Below the pieces are notes generated by a model. The model saw nothing but the letters and a program-made list of their open reading frames with translations, had not been told where the DNA came from and ran no database searches. From Candidatus Eiseniibacteriota bacterium (lineage in GTDB: Bacteria > Eisenbacteria > RBG-16-71-46 > CAIMUX01): a stretch of 64,000 nucleotides of DNA. This document shows positions 25,031-34,115 of this stretch, piece by piece; the first letter of the stretch is position 1; the number at the start of each line of letters is the position of its first letter. A program made the translations under genes and the position numbers. Location: assembly GCA_020633975.1 (NCBI GenBank), contig JACKCR010000005.1:62001-126000 (forward strand). Direction: 5' to 3'.

Positions 25031-26562
25031 TCGAGAAGAAGAACCACAGGCTGCTCATCGCGAACCGCGGTGAGATCGCTTCGCGCATCATTCGCGGCGC
25101 CAAGGACGAGGGATGGCACACGATCGCGATCTACTCGGACGCCGACGCCTCGGCTCCGCACGTGCTTCTCGCGGACGAGGCCCATCCCGTTGGTCCGGCG
25201 CCCGCGCACCAGAGCTACCTCAACATGGACCGGATCCTCGAGGTGGCGCGTGAGTCCCGCGCCACCCACGTGCACCCGGGCTACGGCTTCTTCTCGGAGA
25301 ACCCGGACTTCGTCCAGAGGATCGCCGACGCAGGACTCAAGCTGATCGGTCCGTCCGCGGACGCGATCCGCGCCATGGGCGACAAGGTCGCGGCCAGGAA
25401 CGCGGCCGAAGCAGCGAAAGTCCCTCTCGTTCCGGGCTCTCCCCCACTCCCGGCTGATCCCGAAGTCGCGGTCGACTACGCCGAGAAGATCGGATACCCG
25501 GTGCTCATCAAGGCCGCGTTCGGTGGCGGCGGGAAGGGAATGCGTCTCTGCAAGGACGTCACGGAGCTCCGGAGCGCACTCTCACTCACCCGCGGAGAGG
25601 CCGGGCGTTCCTTCGGCAACGACACGATCTTCATCGAACGGGCCCTGCTCAAGGCGCGCCACGTCGAGATCCAGATCCTCTGCGACGAGCACGGAAACGG
25701 CGTCTATCTGGGAGAGCGCGAGTGCTCGATCCAGCGGCGTCACCAGAAGCTGATCGAGGAGACACCGTGCGTCGTACTGGCTCCGGAGACACGTAGGAAG
25801 ATGGGCGAAGCGGCCGTGCGGCTCGCGCTCGACATCGGCTACCACAACGCCGCGACCGTCGAGTTCCTCCTCGACGAGAAGGGTGAGCCATACTTCCTCG
25901 AGATGAACACGCGACTCCAGGTGGAGCACCCGATCACGGAGATGGTGACGGGAATCGACCTCGTCCGCGCACAGCTCCGGATCGCCGACGGCGAGCCGCT
26001 CCCATGGACCCAGGACGAGATCGATCCCAAGGGCGCGGCGATCGAGTGCCGGATCATCGCGGAGGATGCGATGGCTGGATTCGTCCCCCAGTCCGGCCCC
26101 GTCCACTATGCGCGTCTTCCGCAGGGACCCGGTGTACGCAACGACGTCGGCTTCCTTCCAGGTCGCGAGATCTCCGTCCACTACGACTCGATGATCGGAA
26201 AGCTCATCACGTGGGGGAATGACCGGGAGGAAGCGCGGACTCGGATGCTTCGCGCCCTCGACGAGTACCTCGTGGAGGGTGTCCGCACGAACGTGGACTT
26301 CCAACGCTGGGCCCTCTCCCACCCCGAGTTCATCGCCGGCAACACGTACACGCGGTTCATCGACGACCACTTCCGCCCGGAGATGCTCGCGCGCCCGGAC
26401 CTGGAAGAGGACGCGGCGATCATCGCGGCAGTCGCGACCTATCGTCACCGGATGGGCTCGAGCGGCCCGATCGCGATGAGCGGAACCAACAGCCAGTCGA
26501 GCGATCCGAACGCGCCGCGGAGATCGCCGTGGAAGCGTGCACGGAGCTGGTCGGGTCGGTAG
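25027..26562 (+). CDS. Biotin carboxylase subunit of acyl-CoA carboxylase
   Basis: 511 residues; start ATG overlaps the upstream stop (ATGA). Biotin carboxylase N-domain ([20 protein letters not shown]), ATP-grasp with glycine loop FGGGGKGMR, catalytic signature [14 protein letters not shown] and C-domain GRAIECRI-type motif ([13 protein letters not shown]). Carboxylates biotin using ATP and bicarbonate. The chain ends without a biotinyl domain; its last 60 residues are low-complexity ([20 protein letters not shown]). The biotin carrier is encoded separately 111 bases downstream, so this is a split version of the usual fused alpha subunit. Confidence 0.95.
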   Translation: MIEKKNHRLLIANRGEIASRIIRGAKDEGWHTIAIYSDADASAPHVLLADEAHPVGPAPAHQSYLNMDRILEVARESRATHVHPGYGFFSENPDFVQRIADAGLKLIGPSADAIRAMGDKVAARNAAEAAKVPLVPGSPPLPADPEVAVDYAEKIGYPVLIKAAFGGGGKGMRLCKDVTELRSALSLTRGEAGRSFGNDTIFIERALLKARHVEIQILCDEHGNGVYLGERECSIQRRHQKLIEETPCVVLAPETRRKMGEAAVRLALDIGYHNAATVEFLLDEKGEPYFLEMNTRLQVEHPITEMVTGIDLVRAQLRIADGEPLPWTQDEIDPKGAAIECRIIAEDAMAGFVPQSGPVHYARLPQGPGVRNDVGFLPGREISVHYDSMIGKLITWGNDREEARTRMLRALDEYLVEGVRTNVDFQRWALSHPEFIAGNTYTRFIDDHFRPEMLARPDLEEDAAIIAAVATYRHRMGSSGPIAMSGTNSQSSDPNAPRRSPWKRARSWSGR

Positions 26563-26673
26563 GCGAAGCTCTGCCCGGGAGAATTGCGCGCACGGGACGA
26601 GCCGCGAGTTCAGAGAGGAATCGCGGCCACGGGAACAGGTCCGAGACGAAGGTGCCTGAGGAGACGAAGAGAG

Positions 26674-27222
26674 ATGACTGATTCGAGGAAGTACCAGCGC
26701 TTCGTGAGCCGTTTCGGTGAGGAGCAGCGCACCTTCGACGTGGCGTCGGGCGAGTCGTCGTCCTTCTGGGTCAAGCGGATCGAGACGGAGACAACGGACG
26801 AGCCGATCGAAGTGAGCTGGAATCCGATCGGTCATGGCCGCGTGCTCTTCCGGATCGGAGGGCGCGTGCGCATTGCACGGATCGCCCAGAGCACGCCACA
26901 GGAGTTCATCGTCGAGATGGACGGAAGACAGATTCCGGTCCGGGCCGACGACGAGATCACCGCACGTGCGCTCCACCAAAAGGCCGCGTCGGGAGCTGCG
27001 TCCGGCCCCGCCAAACTCCTCGCTCCGATGCCTGGCACCATCGTCAACGTTCTCATCGACGAAGGCGAATCGGTGGCCAAGGGCCAGCCCGTGATCGTGA
27101 TCGAAGCGATGAAGATGCAGAACGAGATCACGGCACCGATTGCCGGAACCATCCATGGGCTCAAGGCGGGGGCCGGCCAAGCGGTCGAAGCCCGCGCCCT
27201 CCTTTGCGAAATCGTGCCCTAG
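26674..27222 (+). CDS. Biotin carboxyl-carrier protein of acyl-CoA carboxylase
   Basis: 182 residues from the ATG at 26674 (GAGGAG upstream). C-terminal biotinyl domain, about 113-182: APMPGTIVNVLIDEGESV, biotin-accepting Lys147 in EAMKMQNEI, then the mirror half GTIHGLKAGAGQAV. The first 100 residues (FVSRFGEEQRTFDVASGESS, beta-rich) correspond to the region that links biotin carboxylase and biotin domains in propionyl-CoA carboxylase alpha chains. Completes a three-gene carboxylase with the two preceding genes. Confidence 0.93.
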   Translation: MTDSRKYQRFVSRFGEEQRTFDVASGESSSFWVKRIETETTDEPIEVSWNPIGHGRVLFRIGGRVRIARIAQSTPQEFIVEMDGRQIPVRADDEITARALHQKAASGAASGPAKLLAPMPGTIVNVLIDEGESVAKGQPVIVIEAMKMQNEITAPIAGTIHGLKAGAGQAVEARALLCEIVP

Positions 27223-27227
27223 TGGCT

Positions 27228-27271
27228 GATGGGGCCCTGATGGAGATGGGGCCCGAGTAGCAGATGGGCCC
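27228..27271 (+). repeat. Short direct repeats after the carboxylase operon
   Basis: GATGGGGCCC occurs at 27228 and 27245, with a near copy GATGGGCCC at 27263, period 17-18. They lie in the gap before the hybrid kinase gene. Possible regulator site or simple slippage; no function is visible. Confidence 0.5.
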
Positions 27272-27375
27272 TGGGGAGGCCCTGATCTTCCTAGTCCCCG
27301 GCAAAACCGTCCCGAAAGCGAAAAAAGTTCCGCCCTCGAGTGAAGAGTCGGCCAGGAGCGGCCGATCCCAGGGAC

Positions 27376-30300
27376 ATGCGGAACGATCGAAGCTATTGCC
27401 CGTACTCGGCTGGGATGTCGCGGGGCCCGCTCAACGTCTTGGTTGCACTCGCCTACGTGGCCCTCGCGTGGCTCGGCCTCCGAATGCCGATCGACGACTG
27501 CGTGCCTGCCTACTTCTGGCCCGCCACCGGCTTCACCCTCGCGACGTGGATCCTCTACGGAAGACGCGCCTTCCCCGGCCTCTTGATCGGCGCACTGGCC
27601 TTCGCGCTCCTAGGTCGATCTGCGTACGGCCATGGGTCCCTCGTCGATTCCCTGCTCCGAGTCACGGGGGAGCTCCTCCAACCGATCGTCGCCGTCCTCC
27701 TGCTGCGCCGGAGTCTGGGGCTCTGCCGGACGGCGTGGTTGTTCGACGACCCCGTGCGATTTCTCGCGCTGGGCGGGCCGGTCGCCTCTCTCGTCGGGGC
27801 GTCCTTCGTCGCGCTCGGCTTCCATCTGTCTGCCGACGCACCCACCGCCGCTTCGCTACGGATGTTGCTCTACTCGTCGCTTGGGCTCATTGCGGGCACG
27901 TGGGTCGTAGCACCGGCGATGCTCGCCTTCCTGACCCCACCGGCGAGCGCGGTAGTTCGCGTATGGACCGTCGTCTCGTTCCTCATCTCGATCTCGTTCG
28001 GAATGGTCGCGATGAGAGAAGAGCGGATGGCGGAAGCGCGCCAGTTCGAGAGTCAGTGGAGTGCGGCCGCCGAGTCCGTGGCCGGACACGTCGACCAAGT
28101 CTTCCTCATGCTGCAGTCGACCGCGTCCTTCTTCGCGTCGTCGAACGAAGTCGAGGAGGCCGAGTTCGCCCGCTTCACCCACCGGTTTCTCGCCGAGCAC
28201 GCGGAAGTCTCCGCCATCGGCTTCGCGAAGTACGTGTCGTCTCTGGACCGACATCGCTACGAGAACCCGGAGACGAGCCCTGCCCACCCGATCCTGGAGC
28301 GGAATGGCTCGGGACGGCTCGAGGCCGCGGCAACCCGCCCCTACTACCTACCAGTGGACAGGATCTCCTGCACGACGAACTCTCGCGTGGTGTTCGGATA
28401 CGACCTCGTCCAAGACATGTCGGCGAACGAGTTCGACCCCGCACCGTCGCTCGCGCCATCATCGAGTGGCGCCCGGGGGAAGTTCACCGCATTCGTTCCC
28501 GCGCCTCGTGAGGCCGGATCGGACAAGCTTCTCGGCGTTGCCTTCGCCGAGTTCGAGATGGACCAGCTCGTCGCTGACGCATTGGGCGGAGCCGAGCACT
28601 TGGACGTCGTTCTGGACATCGTCGTGGAGACTGCCAGCGGGCAGGAGACGATTCGCGTCGGCGGTACCGGCAACGCGGCCCTCTCGGGCGGTATCCCCGC
28701 CGTGAGCCGTTCCGCCACCGGGAGCAACGTCGCAACTCTCGGCGACGTCGCACTCGTGGGCGAGGCCGCGGACGCGAGGAAACTCGCCGATACAAGGCAG
28801 GACCGGCACTCGACTGGAATCCGAAGGACGCTCGACGTCGCCGGAGTCGGACTCGAGATGATCATCACCCCGTGGACCGACTATGGAACTCTTCGTCCGC
28901 CCGTGCAGCCCGCCGTCACGCTCGTCTTCAGCCTGCTCGCGGCATCACTGTTCACGGCCGTTCTAGCAGTAGTGGGCGAACGGAAGTCACGGATCGAGGA
29001 CCTCGTCCACGAGAGAACAGATGCACTCCGCATCGCACTGGATCGAGCACAGTCCGCCCACCGAGCGAAGAGCGCATTCCTCGCGAACATGAGCCACGAG
29101 ATCCGAACGCCGCTCAACGGCGTGATGGGAATGATCGATCTCCTCCGCGCCACGGCCCTGGTAGAAGAGCAGCGCTCGCTCGTAGACACGATGCACGGCT
29201 GTAGCTCGGACCTCCTCCGGATCCTGAACGATGTCCTCGACATGTCGAAGATCGAGTCGGGACAGATGGAGTGCGAGGAGATTCCGATCTCCCTCCGCGA
29301 GATTTCTTCCAACGTGATCCGAACCTACGAGCAGTTGGCGCAGGGGCGGAACGTTCTCCTCGAGTCCCGTGTGGACGAGGGAGTTCCTGATCGGATCCTG
29401 GGAGACCCGACACGGATCGCGCAGATCCTGCGGAACCTCGTGAGCAACGCGATCCGCTTCACAGACGAGGGCTCCGTCCGCATCCTCGTGTCGACCGAGG
29501 GCCACACAGCCCCCGCGCCCTCAGGTGACGAGCCTGGGAAGGCGACACACGTCGTCCTTCGAGTGGTAGACACTGGAACAGGCATCCCCAGCGACAAGCT
29601 CGAGAGCATCTTCGAACCGTTCACTCAAGCCGACAGCTCGACGACCCGGCTCCACGGCGGCACCGGTCTCGGACTCTCCATCGTGAAGAAGCTCGTCCAC
29701 ACCATGGGCGGCCGTCTCTCCGTGGAGAGCGCCCCCGGCAGAGGGTCGACCTTCCAGGTGACGCTTCCCCTCCGGGCCGCCTCCGCGTCACAGGACGATC
29801 CCGCTGGAGTCGGGAGGGCCGTGTTCGGACCGAACGCGCGGGTGTCAGCGAGCACACCTATCGAGGAGACGGCGGCATCGGAAACGGTACCGAGTGCGAT
29901 AGCGAAAGCGAGTGCGAAAGCGAGTGCGATAGCGAGTGCGATAGCGAACGCGAAGGCGGACGCGACATCGGATGCAAACGCTACCGCGGACCCGAACGCA
30001 CCAACAACGCCAACGCAGTCTCCGGAGCGCCCCATGCGCGTCTTGCTCGTCGAGGACAACCCGGTGAACCGGATGGTGGCTGGCCGGCTCCTCTCCCGCT
30101 GCGGCTGTCTCGTCACCGAGGCGACGGATGGCGAGGCGGCGGTGGAGCGTGCAGCGAGCGGTCCGTGGGATCTCATTCTCATGGACTGCGCCATGCCGAT
30201 CATGGATGGCATCGAAGCGACCCGGAGGATTCGAGCCGCCGAACGGACGGCGGGACGAGCACCCGTCCCGATCGTCGCGCTGACAGCGAACGTGTTCCAA

Positions 30301-30531
30301 GAGAGTGTCGACGAGTGCCGGGAAGCCGGCATGGACGCTCACCTGACGAAGCCGATCCAAACCCGAGCCTTGGAGGATGCCCTGGCGCGGTTCGCCCCGA
30401 GCCGCAAGTCGGCGCGTGCGCACACGTCCTTGCCCGCGCTCGAGGCCAAACCAGTCCCACCCCTCTTCCTTCCCCCCGCGGAGCCGATTCCGAGCTTCTC
30501 TCCCGAAACCGAGGAGGCCGTTCCGCTATAG
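27376..30531 (+). CDS. MASE1-CHASE hybrid sensor histidine kinase with receiver
   Basis: 1051 residues from the ATG at 27376; a GTG at 27340 and an ATG at 27415 are alternatives, none with a clear ribosome-binding site. Order: about eight membrane helices forming a MASE1 sensor (15-225; FWPATGFTLATWILYGRRAF), extracytoplasmic CHASE-like domain (230-430; ending in FVPAPREAG...GVAFAEF), last membrane helix near 535-555, HisKA with His574 (ANMSHEIRTPLNGVMGMIDL), HATPase (NLVSNAIRF, GTGLGLSI), a repetitive Ala-X linker encoded by 29893-29964, and a receiver with Asp937 (LILMDCAMPIMDG). The ligand is unknown. No HPt or output gene is adjacent. Confidence 0.9.
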   Translation: MRNDRSYCPYSAGMSRGPLNVLVALAYVALAWLGLRMPIDDCVPAYFWPATGFTLATWILYGRRAFPGLLIGALAFALLGRSAYGHGSLVDSLLRVTGELLQPIVAVLLLRRSLGLCRTAWLFDDPVRFLALGGPVASLVGASFVALGFHLSADAPTAASLRMLLYSSLGLIAGTWVVAPAMLAFLTPPASAVVRVWTVVSFLISISFGMVAMREERMAEARQFESQWSAAAESVAGHVDQVFLMLQSTASFFASSNEVEEAEFARFTHRFLAEHAEVSAIGFAKYVSSLDRHRYENPETSPAHPILERNGSGRLEAAATRPYYLPVDRISCTTNSRVVFGYDLVQDMSANEFDPAPSLAPSSSGARGKFTAFVPAPREAGSDKLLGVAFAEFEMDQLVADALGGAEHLDVVLDIVVETASGQETIRVGGTGNAALSGGIPAVSRSATGSNVATLGDVALVGEAADARKLADTRQDRHSTGIRRTLDVAGVGLEMIITPWTDYGTLRPPVQPAVTLVFSLLAASLFTAVLAVVGERKSRIEDLVHERTDALRIALDRAQSAHRAKSAFLANMSHEIRTPLNGVMGMIDLLRATALVEEQRSLVDTMHGCSSDLLRILNDVLDMSKIESGQMECEEIPISLREISSNVIRTYEQLAQGRNVLLESRVDEGVPDRILGDPTRIAQILRNLVSNAIRFTDEGSVRILVSTEGHTAPAPSGDEPGKATHVVLRVVDTGTGIPSDKLESIFEPFTQADSSTTRLHGGTGLGLSIVKKLVHTMGGRLSVESAPGRGSTFQVTLPLRAASASQDDPAGVGRAVFGPNARVSASTPIEETAASETVPSAIAKASAKASAIASAIANAKADATSDANATADPNAPTTPTQSPERPMRVLLVEDNPVNRMVAGRLLSRCGCLVTEATDGEAAVERAASGPWDLILMDCAMPIMDGIEATRRIRAAERTAGRAPVPIVALTANVFQESVDECREAGMDAHLTKPIQTRALEDALARFAPSRKSARAHTSLPALEAKPVPPLFLPPAEPIPSFSPETEEAVPL
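29893..29964 (+). repeat. 6-bp microsatellite-like array, 12 units
   Basis: Twelve consecutive hexamers of the form NNNGCG, drawn mainly from AGTGCG, ATAGCG and AAAGCG. In frame it encodes alternating Ala with Ser, Ile or Lys, a flexible or helical linker between the kinase core and the receiver. Unit number could vary by slippage without breaking the frame. Confidence 0.9.
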
Positions 30532-30582
30532 TAGCGGCTCGGCCGGGGTCCTCTGGACCCACCTCACTGTCGGGAGATACAC

Positions 30583-30993
30583 ATGATCAAGAAGATCGAC
30601 CACCTCGGTGTCGCGGTTCTCGACCCCGAGCGCGCACTCGCCACCTACAGGGACGCGCTGGGCCTCAGGCTCGACCAGATCGAAGACATCCCGAGCCAGA
30701 AACTCGTCTCCTACCATCTCGCGATCGGTGAGTCACACATCGAGCTCCTCCATCCGACCGAGGAGGATTCGGTGATCGGAAAGTACCTGGCCAAGAAAGG
30801 CCCGGGGATCCATCACGTCGCGCTCCAGGTGGACGACATCGAAGCAGAAAGGGATCGTCTCTCCGCAGCCGGGCTCGAGCCGCTCACGGCGGAGCCGTTC
30901 ATCGGCGCAAACGGAAAGAAGGTGCTCTTCTTCCATCCCCGAACGACGGGCGGCATCCTCCTCGAGATCTGCCAGGTGGTGGAGGAAGAGTGA
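30583..30993 (+). CDS. mce: Methylmalonyl-CoA epimerase
   Basis: 136 residues; GGGAG lies just before the ATG. Vicinal-oxygen-chelate (glyoxalase) fold with two beta-alpha-beta-beta-beta units. Metal ligands expected at His7 (DHLGVAV), near HIELLHP, in the GIHHVAL segment (77-78) and Glu128 (GGILLEICQ). Converts (S)- to (R)-methylmalonyl-CoA, joining propionyl-CoA carboxylase (encoded at 23477-27222) to a mutase not in this window. Its stop overlaps the start of the sigma-factor gene by 4 bases. Confidence 0.93.
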   Translation: MIKKIDHLGVAVLDPERALATYRDALGLRLDQIEDIPSQKLVSYHLAIGESHIELLHPTEEDSVIGKYLAKKGPGIHHVALQVDDIEAERDRLSAAGLEPLTAEPFIGANGKKVLFFHPRTTGGILLEICQVVEEE

Positions 30994-31580
30994 GCGAGGA
31001 TGCGAGGTCGTCCGAGGCCGTCCTCACCGAGTTCGTGCAGGGGGTCGCCCTTCGCGCCACGGTGAACGACAGCTCGAACCTCGACTCCCTGCTTCCTCTG
31101 GTGTACGAAGAGCTGCGAATCCTCGCCACGTACCTTCTGCGTCGAGAACGCGACGCGGCCACTCTCCGCCCGACCGCGCTCGCGCACGAAGCCTACCTAC
31201 GACTCGCGGAACAAACGCGGTTCGTTCCGAAGAACTCGGGACACCTTCTCGCGGTGGCCGCGACGCTCATGCGCCGCGTCCTCGTCGACCACGCGCGTGA
31301 GAAGAAGGCAGCGAAGCGCGGAGGAGGGGCCGTCCGTGTCACGCTGCACTACGACATCGAAGACACCTCGGCCCGTCCTGTCGATCTACTCGCGTTGGAC
31401 GACGCGCTCGAAGCGCTCGAAGCGATGGACGAGCGGAAGGCGCGAGTGGTCGAGATGCTCTACTTCTCGGGCTTCACGCTCGCCGAGACGGCGTCAGCGC
31501 TGGACGTCTCCGTGAAGACCGTCCAGCGCGACTGGGAGTTCGCGAGAGCCTGGCTCTACCGACGGATCTCTCCGGCCTAG
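30990..31580 (+). CDS. ECF-type RNA polymerase sigma factor
   Basis: 196 residues from a GTG at 30990 with GGAGGAA upstream, overlapping mce (GTGA). Region 2 (about 30-95: LVYEELRILATYLLRRERDA, RPTALAHEAYLRLAEQ) and region 4 HTH (about 148-192: FTLAETASALDVSVKTVQRD) fit the Sigma70_ECF/Sig-70_X6 group common in Planctomycetota and Acidobacteriota. In those, the sigma gene usually precedes a Ser/Thr kinase; none is here, and no anti-sigma gene is adjacent. Coupling to a metabolic gene is odd. Target genes unknown. Confidence 0.88.
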   Translation: MSEDARSSEAVLTEFVQGVALRATVNDSSNLDSLLPLVYEELRILATYLLRRERDAATLRPTALAHEAYLRLAEQTRFVPKNSGHLLAVAATLMRRVLVDHAREKKAAKRGGGAVRVTLHYDIEDTSARPVDLLALDDALEALEAMDERKARVVEMLYFSGFTLAETASALDVSVKTVQRDWEFARAWLYRRISPA

Positions 31581-31631
31581 TAGGTTGCTGGAGCAGTCCC
31601 GGACGGAGGGAGTTCCTCTGCAGCGTGCTGG

Positions 31632-32777
31632 CTACTCGCTCAGCACCGCCCGGCCGATGACGATCCGCTGCATCTCCGACGTTCCTTCATAGATCTCGGT
31701 GACGCGCTGGTCCCGGTAGTACCGCTCGATCGCGTACTCCTTGGTGTACCCGGCGCCACCATGAACCTGAAGCGCGCGGTGGACTACACGGTGCGACATC
31801 TCGGAAGCGTAGAGCTTCGCCATCGCCGCTTCCTTTCCGTGCGACAACCCCGCGTCCTTCCGCCATGCGGCACGCCGGACGAGGCTCCGAGCGGCGGAGA
31901 TCTCGGTCTCCATATCCGCGATCATGAACTGGATGGCTTGATGGTCCGCGATCGGACGTCCGAACGCGACTCGCTCTTTCGCATAGGCGACCGCTTCTTC
32001 CAGCGCACCTTGGGCAATGCCGACGGCTTGAGAACCCACCCCGATCCGGCCGTTGTCGAGTGCTTGCATCGCGATCTTGAACCCGATGCCCTCTTCTCCG
32101 ACCAGTGCAGAGGCCGGAACGCGGCAGTCCTGGAAGTGGATCTCCGCCGTGTCGGACGCCCGAAGTCCCATCTTGTCCTCGAGCTTGCCCACGGTAATGC
32201 CCGGAGTGTCACGCTCGACGAGGAAGGCGCTGATCCCTCGATGCGGGCGGTCGGGAATGTCCGCCGTCTTGGCAAGCACGAGGTAGAGATTCGCGATGCT
32301 GCCGTTCGTCACCCAGAGCTTGGCGCCGTTCAGGACGTAGGAATCGCCGTCCTTCGTTGCGCGTAGCTCGAGCGCGGACGCGTCGCTTCCGGAAGCCGCT
32401 TCCGAGAGACAGAACGCACCGATCCAGTCGGAGGCGAGACGGGGAAGGTAGTTCTTCCGCTGCTCGTCGCTCCCGAATCGGAGGATCGGATAGGCACCGA
32501 CGGAGTTGTGCACGGAGAGCACGATCGCAACCGCGGCGCAAACCCGGGCCAGTTCCTCGATCACCTGAACGTAGCAGGCCGTGCTGACGCCGGCGCCATC
32601 GTACTCCTCGGGAATCATGAGACCGAGCAGTCCCACTTCCTGCATCTTCCGCAGGACCTCGATCGGCACCCGCTTCTCCACGTCGATCTCGTGTGCGATC
32701 GGCCGGAGTTCCTTCTCCGCGAACTCGCGTGCGAGCTCGATGATCATCTTCTCCTCGTCCGAGAACGTCAGATCCAT
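31632..32777 (-). CDS. Acyl-CoA dehydrogenase
   Basis: 381 residues. FAD enzyme introducing a 2,3 double bond in acyl-CoA. N-terminal helical domain (LTFSDEEKMIIELAREFAEK), middle beta-domain (GAFCLSEAASGSDASALELR, LNGAKLWVTNG) and C-terminal helices with QVHGGAGYTKEYAIERYYRD and the catalytic-base loop IYEGTSEMQRIVIGRAVL. Short/medium-chain or branched-chain type. Lies 13 bases behind a second acyl-CoA dehydrogenase on the same strand, so both are one operon. Confidence 0.94.
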   Translation of the reverse strand: MDLTFSDEEKMIIELAREFAEKELRPIAHEIDVEKRVPIEVLRKMQEVGLLGLMIPEEYDGAGVSTACYVQVIEELARVCAAVAIVLSVHNSVGAYPILRFGSDEQRKNYLPRLASDWIGAFCLSEAASGSDASALELRATKDGDSYVLNGAKLWVTNGSIANLYLVLAKTADIPDRPHRGISAFLVERDTPGITVGKLEDKMGLRASDTAEIHFQDCRVPASALVGEEGIGFKIAMQALDNGRIGVGSQAVGIAQGALEEAVAYAKERVAFGRPIADHQAIQFMIADMETEISAARSLVRRAAWRKDAGLSHGKEAAMAKLYASEMSHRVVHRALQVHGGAGYTKEYAIERYYRDQRVTEIYEGTSEMQRIVIGRAVLSE

Positions 32778-32790
32778 GCTGCCAGGCCCC

Positions 32791-33930
32791 CTACTTCGTT
32801 ACGCCGCGGCCGATGACGATCCGCTGGATTTCGCTCGTACCTTCGTAGAGCTCGGTGATCTTGGCGTCACGGAAGTGACGCTCGACGTGGTACTCCTCGA
32901 CGTATCCATATCCGCCGTGCACTTGGATCGCATCGTCGGCCACTTCGACGGCCACGCGGGAAGCAAGGAGCTTCGCCTTCGCCGCTGCCATCGAGTAGTC
33001 CTGACCCAGGTCCTTCTGGTGAGCGGCTTCCAGCGTCAGAAGCCGTGCGGCATCGATCTTCGTCGCCATGTCGGCGATCTTGAACTGGACGGCTTGGAAC
33101 TCCGCGATCGGTTGGTCGAACTGGTGCCGGGTCTTCGTATACTCGATCGACCGCTCGAACGCAGCCTGCGCGATCCCCACGGCCTGCGCGGCGATTCCGA
33201 TCCGTCCGCCGTTGAGCGTGATCATCGCGACCTTGAAACCCTTGCCGAGATCACCGAGCCGGTTCGCGTCCGGCACCCGGACGTTGTCGAAGATGATCTC
33301 GGACGTGCAGGAAGCACGGATCCCGAGCGTCTTCTCGCGCGTTCCGACGGAGACTCCGTCCCGCTCCTTCTCGATGATGAAGGCGCTGATCCCCCGCGTC
33401 TTCTGGGCAGGATCGGTCGACGCATAGACGACGAACGTATCTGCGTAGGCGCCATTCGTGACGAAGATCTTCACGCCGTTGACGATCCAGTCGTCGCCGT
33501 CCTTGACCGCAGTCGTCTTGGTTGCTCCGGCATCCGAGCCTGCCATCGGCTCGGTGAGGCAGTACGAACCGAGCTTCGCGCCCGATGCGAGCGGCTTCAG
33601 GAACGTCTCCTTCTGGTGGTCCGTACCGAACCGCTCGAGCGGATCACAGACGAGCGAGTTGTTGACGCTCATGATCACGCCGGTCGACGCACATCCACGC
33701 GAGATCTCCTCGATGGCGAGAGCGTAGGAGATCGAGTCCATCCCACTTCCGTCCCAGTCCGGGCTCACCATCATGCCGAGGAAACCCAGCTCACCGAGCT
33801 TCTTCACGGCCTCCACGGGGAACTCGCGGTTCTGATCCCAATGCGGCGCGTTCGGAACCAACTCCTTGTCCGCGAACTCGCGGGCCGTATCCCGGATCAT
33901 CTGTTGTTCTTCGGTCAGTGAGAAATCCAT
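32791..33930 (-). CDS. Acyl-CoA dehydrogenase
   Basis: 379 residues, first gene of the pair. Same architecture: LTEEQQMIRDTAREFADKEL, GSYCLTEPMAGSDAGATKTT, VNGVKIFVTNGAYAD, QVHGGYGYVEEYHVERHFRD and ELYEGTSEIQRIVIGRGV with the catalytic Glu. About half identical by eye to the downstream copy, so the two may divide chain-length or branched substrates, or act as a mixed pair. GGAGCG precedes the ATG at 33930. Electron transfer flavoprotein genes are not in the window. Confidence 0.94.
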   Translation of the reverse strand: MDFSLTEEQQMIRDTAREFADKELVPNAPHWDQNREFPVEAVKKLGELGFLGMMVSPDWDGSGMDSISYALAIEEISRGCASTGVIMSVNNSLVCDPLERFGTDHQKETFLKPLASGAKLGSYCLTEPMAGSDAGATKTTAVKDGDDWIVNGVKIFVTNGAYADTFVVYASTDPAQKTRGISAFIIEKERDGVSVGTREKTLGIRASCTSEIIFDNVRVPDANRLGDLGKGFKVAMITLNGGRIGIAAQAVGIAQAAFERSIEYTKTRHQFDQPIAEFQAVQFKIADMATKIDAARLLTLEAAHQKDLGQDYSMAAAKAKLLASRVAVEVADDAIQVHGGYGYVEEYHVERHFRDAKITELYEGTSEIQRIVIGRGVTK

Positions 33931-33987
33931 GGGTACGCTCCTTGGCCATCTCCTCGTCTTCGTGGCTCCGGTTCCCCGAGACCCAAG

Positions 33988-34005
33988 GCGCCCCCGGAGG
34001 GGCGC
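33988..34005 (-). terminator. UNCG-type hairpin upstream of the acyl-CoA dehydrogenases
   Basis: On the minus strand GCGCCCC-TCCG-GGGGCGC, a perfect 7-bp stem closed by C(UCCG)G, a tetraloop of the extra-stable UNCG class. It lies downstream of the TPR membrane-protein gene and upstream of the dehydrogenase start. No T-run follows directly. Confidence 0.5.
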
Positions 34006-34023
34006 ACCCTATCGCGAGGACAG

Positions 34024-34040
34024 CCCTTTGATACTAAGGG
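34024..34040. promoter_or_regulatory. Inverted repeat CCCTT-N7-AAGGG
   Basis: CCCTT (34024-34028) and AAGGG (34036-34040) flank TGATACT about 95 bases upstream of the acyl-CoA dehydrogenase ATG. An AT-rich symmetric site in a GC-rich gap; possible operator for the fatty-acid genes. Confidence 0.3.
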
Positions 34041-34115
34041 TTCTCTCGTCCTCCCTCCAGTATCGGTCGTCCGGCACCGTCTCTTGTATACGAGGAGCTT
34101 ATGACTAGAGAGCGC

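Noticed and set aside
29893-29964. Array considered as a CRISPR-like repeat
   Set aside because: Units are 6 bp, contiguous, in frame and inside a coding gene; there are no spacers.
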